NCBI RefSeq assembly: GCF_002813325.1
Contig: NZ_PHUG01000001.1
Span: forward strand, 1-64,000
Source of the DNA: Janthinobacterium sp. 64
GTDB taxonomy: Bacteria > Pseudomonadota > Gammaproteobacteria > Burkholderiales > Burkholderiaceae_D
Length of the DNA: 64,000 nucleotides
Reading direction: 5' to 3'
How positions within the stretch are numbered: position 1 is the stretch's first letter; the number at the start of each line of letters is the position of its first letter. Shown in pieces: positions 34,977 through 43,064 of the stretch. The notes beneath the pieces are model-generated. The model was given only the letters and a program-made list of their open reading frames with translations, ran no database searches and had not been told where the DNA came from. A program made the position numbers and the translations under genes.

Positions 34977-35031
34977 GGCTTCCTTCCGGATGATGGGCTG
35001 GAAGCCATTGTAACGGCAGTCGATTTTTATT

Positions 35032-35481
35032 TCACAGGTACACTGATTCAAACCTGGCCACGGGCGCGCCATCCTTGAGCAGGATCAGCTTCTCGCCGTC
35101 GAGCTGGTAGCCCGTCACGCTGTTCAAATTGGCCAGCACGGCGCTTTCCAGCTGCATCAAAGGGGGCGGGCAAGCCATGCGCGTGCCGGCCAGTTGCGTG
35201 AAGCGCAGGGCCGTGCCGGCCAGCGTATAGCCGCCCATGACGCGGTTGCAGCCAGTGAAACCGGTGACCTTGCCATCGTCGGTGAGGGTAATGCGCACTT
35301 CGCGCTCCTGCTGCGGCGCCATCGCCACGGGAGCGCCATCGAGCTGCGTGAGCTTCCAGTAGGTATTCGTCAGGCTGGCGTTCGGCTTGGCGCTGTCGCT
35401 GGTGGCGGCGCAGCCGCCGGCCATGGCGATGGCGGCGGCGAGGGGAAGGTATTTAAGATGATGCGTCAGGCGATGCAGCAT
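35032..35481 (-). CDS. META-domain lipoprotein (second copy)
   Basis: A 149-residue lipoprotein with lipobox MAGGC and a META domain closely similar to the protein at 23790: LTNTYWKLTQLDGAPV, TGFTGCNRVMGGYTLAG, LRFTQLAGTRMACPPPLMQLE, LILLKDGAPVARFE. The two are paralogues from a duplication within the lineage. Role unknown; META proteins are envelope-stress associated. Monocistronic and divergent from the hydrolase gene at 35631. Confidence 0.85.
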   Translation of the reverse strand: MLHRLTHHLKYLPLAAAIAMAGGCAATSDSAKPNASLTNTYWKLTQLDGAPVAMAPQQEREVRITLTDDGKVTGFTGCNRVMGGYTLAGTALRFTQLAGTRMACPPPLMQLESAVLANLNSVTGYQLDGEKLILLKDGAPVARFESVYL

Positions 35482-35630
35482 GGGATGCTCCTGTGAGAGG
35501 GGAATCCCTGCAGACTAGCAGGTTTTGCGCGCCGCTCAGCGCACGGCAGCGGTGATTGTTTCCATTTTGCCAGTCCTGGCATTAAACTCATGCTTTCTAT
35601 TGTTTTAATGTTGATCGGGGAGCCGGGCCG

Positions 35631-36566
35631 ATGCTGCAAGCGCAATCGCTGGATAATCGACTCGTGGCCACCACTGCCGACGACGTGCTGGTCGACCGCA
35701 TCGTGCCCGGCGCGCCGCTGGTGATCGCCTTCGGTTTCGTCTCGTGGACCACGCGTCCCGCCTTCGATTTTTACGGGCGCCTGAGAAAACTGGAACAGGC
35801 CAGCGGCCAGCATCTGAACAAAATCCTCGTGCGCGATTCGGGCAATGCCTGGTACCACCGCCGCATCGCGGGCCTGGGCAGCCACGTCGACGAAACGGCG
35901 CAAGCCTTGCGCGAGCTCGTGCGCCGCATCGCACCAAGTACCGTCACCACCGTCGGCCAGTCCATGGGCGCGTACGCGGCCGTCATGTATGGCTTGCTGC
36001 TCGACGCGCAGCAGATCGTCGCCTTCGGGCCGCTGTCCTTCCTCGACGTGCGGCAGGCACGTTTGTACCATGAGCTGCGCTGGTTGCCCGTGATGGAGTC
36101 GCTGGCGCAAGACCCGCCGGCGTCGGGCTACTACGACCTGGCGGCCCTGTGCCGCGCCAGGGCGACGGACGCCACGCAACTGCACCTGGTGTTCGGCACG
36201 CGGCCGGATATGGCCAACGGGGGGGCCAGCGCCAGCGAATCGGTCAACCTCGACGCCATGCACGCGCAGCGCCTGGCGGCCTTCGGCCGCTCTACCTTGC
36301 ATCCGTTTCCCCAGTCGGGCCACGCCGTGGTGCAGCACCTGATCGACACGAAGCGCATCAATGGTCTACTGGCCAAGTGCATACTGGGTCTTGCGCTGGA
36401 AGAGGAAGCCATGCCGGACATCAGCCGCGAGTGGCAGGACTGGGTGGCGGAAAACCTGCGTTTGGGCTGCGCCGGCGAACAGCTGGTGGCGGTGCTGCAG
36501 CAGCACGGTTTTTCGCTGGCCTGCAGCATGGCGGCCGTGGATGCTGCCCGCGCCAAGGCCCCATGA
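35631..36566 (+). CDS. Alpha/beta-hydrolase-like protein with C-terminal W-x-x-W helical motif
   Basis: A 311-residue cytosolic protein. A Rossmann-like alpha/beta-hydrolase core carries GQSMGAYAAVMYG, a serine nucleophile elbow, and FGPLSFLD after the next strand; HPFPQSGHAVVQHL supplies a possible catalytic histidine. The last 45 residues (REWQDWVAENLRLGCAGEQLVAVLQQHGF) form a helical tail that I recall from cupin-like and TPR proteins of the same bacteria. No known substrate. Its stop overlaps the start of the MocR gene that follows (ATGA), so the two are coupled. Confidence 0.65.
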   Translation: MLQAQSLDNRLVATTADDVLVDRIVPGAPLVIAFGFVSWTTRPAFDFYGRLRKLEQASGQHLNKILVRDSGNAWYHRRIAGLGSHVDETAQALRELVRRIAPSTVTTVGQSMGAYAAVMYGLLLDAQQIVAFGPLSFLDVRQARLYHELRWLPVMESLAQDPPASGYYDLAALCRARATDATQLHLVFGTRPDMANGGASASESVNLDAMHAQRLAAFGRSTLHPFPQSGHAVVQHLIDTKRINGLLAKCILGLALEEEAMPDISREWQDWVAENLRLGCAGEQLVAVLQQHGFSLACSMAAVDAARAKAP

Positions 36567-38044
36567 CGCCGCAGTTCGAACTCGACACCCTGAAAATGCG
36601 CCTCGCGGCGCCCGAACTGGCGGCGCTCGACTTGCGCGTGCGGGTGCAGCGCGCGCTGCGCCAGCTGATACTCGACGGCGTGCTGGCGCCGGGCCTGCGC
36701 CTGCCTGCCACGCGCGCGCTGGCGCAGTCGCTGGGCGTGTCGCGCGACACGGTGGAAATGGCGTATGCGCAGCTGCGCCTCGATGGCTATCTGCGGCGGC
36801 AATCGGGATCGGGCAGTTTTGTCTCGCCGACGATAGGGGCTAGCTTGCTGGGCAAGCCGGCGGTAGCGCCATTGTCCATGCCGGCGCAGCCGGTGGCCCT
36901 GAGCGCGCGCGGCGCGCAGATACTCGCCAGTGGCGGCGTGCTTGATCAGCAAAGCGTCAAAGCTTTCGCCACGGGCTTGCCGGAAACGCGCGCCTTTCCG
37001 CTCGACGTGTGGGAGCGCTTGCGGCGCCAGGCGGCCGGCGAACACCGTGCCGGCATACTGCTGCACGGCGACCCGCAAGGGGCCGAGCCTTTGCGCCAGG
37101 CCATCGCCGATTATGTGAACCTGGAGCGGGGCGCACGGGCCACGGCGGATCAGGTGCTGGTCTTGAGCAGCACGCGCCAGGCGCTGTACCTGTGCGCGCA
37201 GGTGCTGGCCGATGCGCATGGCCCGATATTGATGGAAGACCCCGGCTATTTCGGCGCGCGCAAGGCGTTCGAGATGGCGCAGCTGCGCGTCGTGCCCGTG
37301 CCCGTCGATGCAGATGGCTTGTCCATCGAGCACCTGCGGGCGGACCGCAGTGGCGCCAACACGGTGTACGTCACGCCGTCGCATCAGTACCCGACGGGCG
37401 CCACGCTGGCGCTCGATCGCCGCCTGGCCCTGACCGCCTGGGCGGCCGAGCGCCAGGGCTGGATCATCGAGGATGATTACGACAGCCAGTTTCACTATGC
37501 GGGCTTGCCGACGGCGTGCGTGCAGGGGCTGGACACGCAGCAGCGCACGATTTACCTGGGCACCTTCGCCAAGTCGCTGTATCCGGGGCTGCGCATCGGC
37601 TACATGGTGCTGCCGCCCGCGCTGGTGAAACCGATGACGCATGCGCGCAGCATCCTCGATGGCCACACGCCGCAACTGGACCAGTTGACACTGGCCCGTT
37701 TCATCGCCGACGGCCATTTCGCGGCCCACGTGCGCGCCATGCGCAAGGTCTACGCCGTGCGCCGCGATGCGATGGCGCAGGCCGTGCAGCGGCACCTGCC
37801 GCACGTGGTCACGGCGCAGCTGCCGCCCGGCGGCTTGCAGATGCCCTGTCTGCTGCACGAGGGCAGGGACGAGCTGGAAACGATACGGCTGGCGGCGCAG
37901 GCGGGCATCGTGCTGCCGGGCCTGAGCCGGCTGTACGCGACGCCAACGCCACCAAAGCGTGGCGGCTGGCTGCTGGGCTTTGCGGCGCTCACGCCGCACG
38001 AGATCGACAGCGGCATCGTCCGCCTGGCCCGCGCGCTAGGCTGA
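36563..38044 (+). CDS. MocR-type (GntR-HTH/aminotransferase) regulator, second copy
   Basis: A 493-residue PLP-binding transcription factor. GntR winged helix (LRLPATRALAQSLGVSRDTVEMAYAQLRLDGYL) followed by an aminotransferase-like domain with the PLP lysine in LGTFAKSLYPGLRIGYMV and DDYDSQFHYAGLP upstream of it. Start ATG 36563 overlaps the previous stop. Unlike the MocR at 18928 it is not divergent from an obvious target; the upstream hydrolase-like gene or the downstream benE are candidates. Confidence 0.88.
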   Translation: MTPQFELDTLKMRLAAPELAALDLRVRVQRALRQLILDGVLAPGLRLPATRALAQSLGVSRDTVEMAYAQLRLDGYLRRQSGSGSFVSPTIGASLLGKPAVAPLSMPAQPVALSARGAQILASGGVLDQQSVKAFATGLPETRAFPLDVWERLRRQAAGEHRAGILLHGDPQGAEPLRQAIADYVNLERGARATADQVLVLSSTRQALYLCAQVLADAHGPILMEDPGYFGARKAFEMAQLRVVPVPVDADGLSIEHLRADRSGANTVYVTPSHQYPTGATLALDRRLALTAWAAERQGWIIEDDYDSQFHYAGLPTACVQGLDTQQRTIYLGTFAKSLYPGLRIGYMVLPPALVKPMTHARSILDGHTPQLDQLTLARFIADGHFAAHVRAMRKVYAVRRDAMAQAVQRHLPHVVTAQLPPGGLQMPCLLHEGRDELETIRLAAQAGIVLPGLSRLYATPTPPKRGGWLLGFAALTPHEIDSGIVRLARALG

Positions 38045-38141
38045 TGCTGTCAAAGTGGTCTGCTATATGCGCTTGAATTGGCCTGCTTTGGCAGTCCATA
38101 TGGCCATTAAGATGCTCCCTTTTAATTGCAGGGGCACACAC

Positions 38142-39347
38142 ATGACAACCACCACCACCACCGCCGCCATGGCCGACCGGCTGCACTGGCGCGATATCGC
38201 TGCCCCCACCATGGCGGCCTGTATTTCCGTCCTCGTCAACTATGGCGGCACCTTCGTGCTGGTATTCCAGGCGGCCCAGCTGGCCCAGCTGAGCGCCGCG
38301 CAGACGGCGTCCTGGGTCTGGTCGCTGAGCATCGGCGTGGGCGTGACGGGCATCTGGCTCAGCTACCGCTACCGCGCGCCCATCATCACGGCCTGGTCGA
38401 CGCCCGGCGTGGCTTTTCTTGCCACCGTGATGCCGCACACGCCGTATGCCGAGGTGATCGGCGCCTATATGATTTCCGCCATCGCCTTCATTTTGCTGGG
38501 CATGTCCGGCGCCTTCGAACGCCTGGTGCGGCTGATCCCCGGCGGTATCGCCGCCGGCTTGCTGGCCGGTATCTTGCTGCAGTTTGGCGTGAATGCGTTT
38601 GGCGGCGCCAGCGCCGATCCCGTGCTGGTCGTAGTATTGCTGCTGTCGTACGCGGTGCTGCGCCGTTTCACGGCACGCTTTGCCGTGGTCGGCATCATGC
38701 TGACCGGCCTGGCCCTGCTGCTGGCGCAGGGGCGCATCGATGCGCAAGGCATAGCACTGGCCTTTGCCGCGCCCGTGTTCGAGATGCCGCGCTTTTCCGT
38801 GGCGTCCCTGCTGGGCGTGGCGCTGCCCCTGTTCCTGATCACCCTGACGGGGCAATACATGCCCGGCATGCTGGTGCTGCGCAATGACGGCTACCCCGTC
38901 AGCGCCAACCCCATCTTGACGGTGACAGGGCTCGGCTCGCTGCTCATGGCGCCGTTCGGCGCGCACGCCTTCAACGTGGCCGCCATCACGGCCGCCATCT
39001 GCACGGGCAAGGATGCACATGCGGACCCGTCGAAGCGCTACGTCGCGGGCCTGGCGTGCGGCGTGCTGTACATTCTGGTGGGTATCTTCGGCGTCACCCT
39101 GGCCAGCCTGTTCATGGTCTTGCCGCGCAGTTTTATTACGGCGCTGGCGGGCCTGGCCTTGCTGGGCGCCATCGGCAACAGCCTGGCGCAGGCGATGGCG
39201 GACGTGCGCATGCGCGAAACGGCCTTGATTACTTTCCTGGCGACGGCGGCGAACGTGACCCTGCTGGGCGTGGGCGGCGCCCTGTGGGGGCTGGCGGCGG
39301 GGCTGGCGGCGCACGTGCTGATGCATGGCTGGCGCAAGGCGGCATAG
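38142..39347 (+). CDS. benE: BenE-family benzoate/H+ symporter
   Basis: A 401-residue inner-membrane transporter with about 11-12 hydrophobic helices. BenE signatures are seen: WRDIAAPTMAACISVLVNYGGTFVLVFQAAQ, AWSTPGVAFLATVMPH, GGIAAGLLAGILLQFG, FLITLTGQYMPGMLVLRNDGY, FGAHAFNVAAITAAICTG. No benzoate catabolic genes are nearby, so the substrate may be another aromatic acid. The start follows a poly-Thr stretch at ATG 38142; an alternative ATG at 38169 (MADRLHW) is also possible. Confidence 0.9.
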   Translation: MTTTTTTAAMADRLHWRDIAAPTMAACISVLVNYGGTFVLVFQAAQLAQLSAAQTASWVWSLSIGVGVTGIWLSYRYRAPIITAWSTPGVAFLATVMPHTPYAEVIGAYMISAIAFILLGMSGAFERLVRLIPGGIAAGLLAGILLQFGVNAFGGASADPVLVVVLLLSYAVLRRFTARFAVVGIMLTGLALLLAQGRIDAQGIALAFAAPVFEMPRFSVASLLGVALPLFLITLTGQYMPGMLVLRNDGYPVSANPILTVTGLGSLLMAPFGAHAFNVAAITAAICTGKDAHADPSKRYVAGLACGVLYILVGIFGVTLASLFMVLPRSFITALAGLALLGAIGNSLAQAMADVRMRETALITFLATAANVTLLGVGGALWGLAAGLAAHVLMHGWRKAA

Positions 39348-39432
39348 CAAGACAGGTTGCCCATGTTGCCCGCCGCCGCATACAATTGCTGCGCCCGTGC
39401 CCGTTGGCACCGTCCTTTTCCCGATGTGAGCG

Positions 39433-40164
39433 ATGGCCGACCTGACTTCCCTGGCGCAGTATCTGCTGGCGATCACGCCCGCCTTCCTCGTCTGCGCCGC
39501 CTTGCTGCTGGCGGTGCCGCGCTCGGTGCCGCTGCTGCGCGTGCTCGTGCACATCGTGTTTTTCGTGCTGGCGCGCGATGCGATGACGGCGCACGGCTAC
39601 TGGCAAGTGGCGGCGGGCGGCTTGCGCTTCACGGCGCCGCCGCTGGTCTTGCTGGCGCTGGGCGCCATGTCGCTGGGGCTGGTGGCCAGCACGTGCTGGC
39701 TGGAAAGCGAGGCGCGCCGCCAGATCCATTGGATGGGCATGCGCCCGGCCCTGTCCGTGCTGCTGGGCGTGGCGGGCGCTTGCCTGATCGTCGCGCTGGC
39801 GACGGGCTTGAAAGCCCTGTTTGGCTTGCCGTCCCTGCCGCCCGTCGCGCCATCCGCGCTGCCCTTGCTGCTCGGTTTTGCGCTGGCGGCCAATTGTTAT
39901 GAGGAATTGCTGTTTCGCGGCTTGCTGCAGCAGCAATTGCGCGCGTCGCTGCCGGCCTGGCGCGCGGCGCTCGTGTCGGGCCTGCTGTTTGGCCTGTGCC
40001 ACGCTTTTCTTGCCACCACCGTCACGCAGGTGGGCGCGCCCATCCTCGTCTTCACCGTGATCGAAGGCGTGGTGGCGGGACTGGTATATTGCCGTGCCGG
40101 CTTGCTGGGCGCGTCCCTGGCCCATGGCCTGGCGATTTTTGCGCTGGCCGCCGGCTGGGTGTGA
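39433..40164 (+). CDS. CPBP-family intramembrane metalloprotease
   Basis: A 243-residue polytopic membrane protein of the CAAX protease/bacteriocin-processing family. The catalytic motifs are seen: NCYEELLFRGLLQQQLR (EExxxR) and FGLCHAFL (FxxxH), followed by a third motif in ASLAHGLAIFAL. Likely proteolytic role in the membrane with unknown substrate. Starts ATG 39433, 86 bp after benE; may be cotranscribed with the carbonic anhydrase gene 32 bp downstream. Confidence 0.82.
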   Translation: MADLTSLAQYLLAITPAFLVCAALLLAVPRSVPLLRVLVHIVFFVLARDAMTAHGYWQVAAGGLRFTAPPLVLLALGAMSLGLVASTCWLESEARRQIHWMGMRPALSVLLGVAGACLIVALATGLKALFGLPSLPPVAPSALPLLLGFALAANCYEELLFRGLLQQQLRASLPAWRAALVSGLLFGLCHAFLATTVTQVGAPILVFTVIEGVVAGLVYCRAGLLGASLAHGLAIFALAAGWV

Positions 40165-40196
40165 ATATTTACTAATTAATGAAAAGCGAGAAAGCG

Positions 40197-40739
40197 ATGC
40201 CTGTCAGTTCCTACCTGAATACCCGTCCCGTCCTGGGCGAGCGCGTGTACCTGCATGACACGGCGCAAGTGATTGGCGATGTGCAGATCGGCGACGACTG
40301 CTCCATCTGGTGCAACAGCGTGCTGCGCGGCGACGTCAACCGCATCGTCATCGGCGAAGGCAGCAATATCCAGGATTTTTCCATGGGCCATGTGTCGCAC
40401 AAGAATGCGGCCAAGCCCGATGGTTCTCCCTTGACCATCGGCAAGTACGTGACCATCGGCCACTCCGTGATCTTGCACGGCTGCACGATAGGCGACGAAT
40501 GCCTGATCGGCATGGGCAGCATCGTCATGGATGACGTGGTGGTGGAAAAGCACGTGATGCTGGGCGCGGGCAGCCTCGTGTCGCCGGGCAAGGTGCTGGA
40601 AAGCGGCCATCTGTACGTGGGCCGCCCGGCCGCCAAGGTGCGCGCACTGACGGAAGCGGAGATCGCCTACCTGCGCTATTCGGCCGAGCACTACGTGCGC
40701 GTGAAGAACAATTACCTGGCAGGCGGCGACGGCGCCTGA
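40197..40739 (+). CDS. Gamma-class carbonic anhydrase family protein
   Basis: A 180-residue left-handed beta-helix protein (YrdA/PaaY/CaiE-like). Hexapeptide repeats run from DTAQVIGDVQIGDDCSIWCNSVLRGDVNRIVIGEGSNIQD; the three metal-binding histidines appear in MGHVSHK and TIGHSVILHGC. The start at 40197 has GAGAAAG upstream; an ATG at 40179 would add six residues. Gamma-CA homologues catalyse CO2 hydration or are inactive under reducing conditions. The last 28 bp overlap the convergent desaturase. Confidence 0.9.
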   Translation: MPVSSYLNTRPVLGERVYLHDTAQVIGDVQIGDDCSIWCNSVLRGDVNRIVIGEGSNIQDFSMGHVSHKNAAKPDGSPLTIGKYVTIGHSVILHGCTIGDECLIGMGSIVMDDVVVEKHVMLGAGSLVSPGKVLESGHLYVGRPAAKVRALTEAEIAYLRYSAEHYVRVKNNYLAGGDGA

Positions 40740-41653
40740 GCGCCAGCGTCGTCAAGGCGGCGCAGTTCCGGCCGCGGCGCCAGGTCGTCCGGCAGGCGCA
40801 GGCCGGACACCAGGCCCAGACGCCGCAACAGCAGCAGCACCCACCAGCCCGGGTCCCATTCGCCCGGCTGAAGGCCCAGCCTGGCTGAACCCGGATACGC
40901 GTGGTGGTTGTTGTGCCAGCATTCGCCCATGGTCAGCAGCGATGTCAGGCGGATATTTTTGCCTTGCACGGCGGCGCCATCGACGTAAAAATGCATCTGG
41001 CCATGGTTGTGGGCAAAGTAGCCGATCAGCCAGTGGCCGAGCACGCCGGCGCTGATCCGCGCGCAGACGCCCCAGCAGACCAGGCCCCAGCCGCCCCAGA
41101 CAAATAGCGCGACGGCCCACGGCAGTTGCTGCAGCATCCAGGTAGCTTCCAGAAAACGATAGAAACGGTCGTGCGCGATGCGCGGCTCGATGGCGATGTG
41201 CGGCGGATGGTCGAGTTCCAGGCGGCAGAACAATTGCCAGCAGGCATCGCGCCAGAAACCGGCGCCGTGGCGCAGATAGGGGTGGCAGTCGGGCAGGCGC
41301 TGGGCATAGTCGCGCAGTTCGTGCTGGCGCAGCAAGGCCAGCGGGCCGCTCAGGCCCACCAGCACGCCCAGGTAGACGAGTACATACTCCAGCCATTGCG
41401 GGCAGGCAAAGCTGTCGTGGATCAGTTTGCGGTGGCTGCCCAGCGAGTGGCCGAACAGCAGGACGATGGCCGTGCCGGCCGCAAACAGCAGCAGGCCGGT
41501 CCAGCTGAAGAAGCACAGGGCGCCAGACACGGCGCCGGCCAGCATGGCCGCCAGCCATAGCGATGGCAACGGCGCAAAGCGCACCGTACCGTCCAGCACG
41601 CTGTTGGCGTGGCTGGCGCGGGCGCGGTGGCTTTCCAGGCTGGCTGCCGTCAT
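40712..41653 (-). CDS. Membrane fatty-acid desaturase-like protein with atypical second His box
   Basis: A 313-residue integral-membrane di-iron protein of the acyl-CoA desaturase superfamily. Box 1 HRKLIH lies in FGHSLGSHRKLIHDSF and box 3 in GECWHNNHHAYPGSA; the second box, normally H-x-x-HH, reads RQHELRDYAQ, with only one histidine. Hydrophobic pairs flank the boxes. The tail LGLQPGEWDPGWWVLLLLRRLG is typical. It probably acts on acyl lipids, but the changed box makes the reaction uncertain. Its ATG (41653) shares one base with the DUF3144 stop, so the two genes are coupled. Confidence 0.75.
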   Translation of the reverse strand: MTAASLESHRARASHANSVLDGTVRFAPLPSLWLAAMLAGAVSGALCFFSWTGLLLFAAGTAIVLLFGHSLGSHRKLIHDSFACPQWLEYVLVYLGVLVGLSGPLALLRQHELRDYAQRLPDCHPYLRHGAGFWRDACWQLFCRLELDHPPHIAIEPRIAHDRFYRFLEATWMLQQLPWAVALFVWGGWGLVCWGVCARISAGVLGHWLIGYFAHNHGQMHFYVDGAAVQGKNIRLTSLLTMGECWHNNHHAYPGSARLGLQPGEWDPGWWVLLLLRRLGLVSGLRLPDDLAPRPELRRLDDAGAQAPSPPAR

Positions 41654-41970
41654 CAACCCTTGGGGGCCGACGACGGTTGCGTGTACTTGTCGAAGTTGGT
41701 GATGTAATCGTTGAAGTTGTCAGTCAGCATGCGCTTGTACTGTTCCGTGAAGAAGGCCACGGCGCCTTCCTTTTCTTCCTGCATCTTGGCCACGTCGTTG
41801 CTCTTGCTAGCGACGAGGAAGGCGTTGAAGCGGGCGGCTGCGTACAGCAGCGAGGTGGCCACTTCATTGCCGCCGCTGTGCATGCATTGCTCATTGGCCA
41901 GGGCGATGACCTGGTCGGCGCGTTCCCAGAATTCCGGGCCCGGTGCTGGTTTTGTCGTTGGTGTGTTCAT
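41653..41970 (-). CDS. DUF3144-family protein
   Basis: A 105-residue soluble helical protein matching DUF3144: FWERADQVIALANEQCMHSGGNEVATSLLYAAARFNAFLVASKS, then a helix ending YKRMLTDNFNDYITNFDKY. Function unknown in all members I know of. Start ATG 41970; the open frame further upstream belongs to no recognised protein. Translationally coupled to the desaturase-like gene (TGATG overlap). Confidence 0.85.
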   Translation of the reverse strand: MNTPTTKPAPGPEFWERADQVIALANEQCMHSGGNEVATSLLYAAARFNAFLVASKSNDVAKMQEEKEGAVAFFTEQYKRMLTDNFNDYITNFDKYTQPSSAPKG

Positions 41971-42040
41971 GAAAATCCCTATGAAAGTGCGCGCCAGTCT
42001 ACACAGGGGGCCGCGGGCTGTCCAGCCGCGCGGCTGCCGG

Positions 42041-42526
42041 TCAGGACGCCTGCAGGATCTGTTCCAGCAAAACGGGCAGCGGCTGGCGGATGTCGAGCAC
42101 GATGCCGTCTTCGTCCGGCTGCAAGGGCTGCAGGGTGGCCAGCTGGCTGTCGAGCAGGCTGGGCGGCATGAAATGGCCGGGGCGCTGCAGGCGGCGCTCC
42201 AGCACGTCGCGCGGACCGTCCAGGTGGACAAAGCGCAGGGCCGGGTCGCCCTCGCGCAGTACGTCGCGGTAGGCGCGCTTCAGGGCCGAGCAGGACACGA
42301 CGAGGCCGCTGCCTTGCGCACGGGCCGTGGCGATGCGCTCGCGCAGGGTGGCCAGCCAGCCGGCCCGGTCGGCATCGTCGAGCGCAATGCCGGCGGCCAT
42401 CTTGGCCACGTTTTCCGGGGCATGCACGTCGTCGCCCTCCACGTAGGGCACGCTCAAGGCGTCGGCCAGCAGGCTGCCGACGGCGCTCTTGCCGCAGCCG
42501 GACACGCCCATCACGACCCAGCGCAC
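42041..42526 (-). CDS. gntK: Gluconokinase
   Basis: A 161-residue kinase phosphorylating gluconate to 6-phosphogluconate. Seen: RWVVMGVSGCGKSAVGSLLADAL (Walker A), GDDVHAPENVAKMAAGIALDDADRAGWLATL, VVSCSALKRAYRDVLR, and RPGHFMPPSLLDSQLATLQPLQPDE, all standard GntK motifs. The GTG at 42526 is the best start by family comparison; ATG 42511 would cut the first strand. Located 17 bp after yfiB, likely the last gene of that operon, although no functional link is known. Confidence 0.9.
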   Translation of the reverse strand: MRWVVMGVSGCGKSAVGSLLADALSVPYVEGDDVHAPENVAKMAAGIALDDADRAGWLATLRERIATARAQGSGLVVSCSALKRAYRDVLREGDPALRFVHLDGPRDVLERRLQRPGHFMPPSLLDSQLATLQPLQPDEDGIVLDIRQPLPVLLEQILQAS

Positions 42527-42543
42527 GGCGGGCACGCCCAAGC

Positions 42544-43047
42544 TCAAGGCGCCGAAACGATGACGGTGACGCGGCGGTTTTCCGCCTGGCCAGCCTTGGT
42601 GGCGTTCGAGGCCACGGGCTTGCTCATGCCCAGACCCTTGACGACGATATTGCCGCGTGGAATGCCGACCACGCCCATCGCATCGGCCACCACGTTGGCG
42701 CGCGCCAGCGACAGCTTGTTGTTGAGTACTTCGGCACCTTCGTTGTCCGTATGGCCTTCCACGCGCATGTGGGTAATGCCCACTTTCAGCAGGGCGGCGC
42801 TGATTTTCTGGATGGCGGCCCGGCTCGGCGCCGTCAGGCTGGAAGCGCCGAAATCGAACAGCAGCTTGTCGGTAAAGCTCAGCTCCCAGCCTTCGTCCGT
42901 CTGCTTGAAGCCCTGTTCCGTCAAGGTGGCGACTTGCTCGGCGTTGAACAGCGGTTTGGTCTCTGGCGTGCTCTGGCAGGCGGCCAGCAGGCCCAGCATG
43001 AACAGACCGAGCAAGCCGCGGCGTAATTGTGTGTAGATGAATTGCAT
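42544..43047 (-). CDS. yfiB: YfiB-type OmpA-like lipoprotein
   Basis: A 167-residue outer-membrane lipoprotein (lipobox LLAAC) with an OmpA-like peptidoglycan-binding domain: LLFDFGASSLTAPSRAAIQKISAALL, VEGHTDNEGAEVLNNKLSLARANVVADAMG, and AENRRVTVIVS. In the Pseudomonas YfiBNR system YfiB releases YfiR from YfiN when the envelope is stressed. Located 17 bp downstream of yfiN and two genes after yfiR on the same strand, matching that system. Confidence 0.88.
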   Translation of the reverse strand: MQFIYTQLRRGLLGLFMLGLLAACQSTPETKPLFNAEQVATLTEQGFKQTDEGWELSFTDKLLFDFGASSLTAPSRAAIQKISAALLKVGITHMRVEGHTDNEGAEVLNNKLSLARANVVADAMGVVGIPRGNIVVKGLGMSKPVASNATKAGQAENRRVTVIVSAP

Positions 43048-43064
43048 GGTGTTGCTCCTTGGGG

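Noticed and set aside
36131..39554. Minus-strand frames opposite the MocR and benE genes
   Set aside because: Low-complexity Arg/His/Gln translation; the plus-strand genes are well supported.
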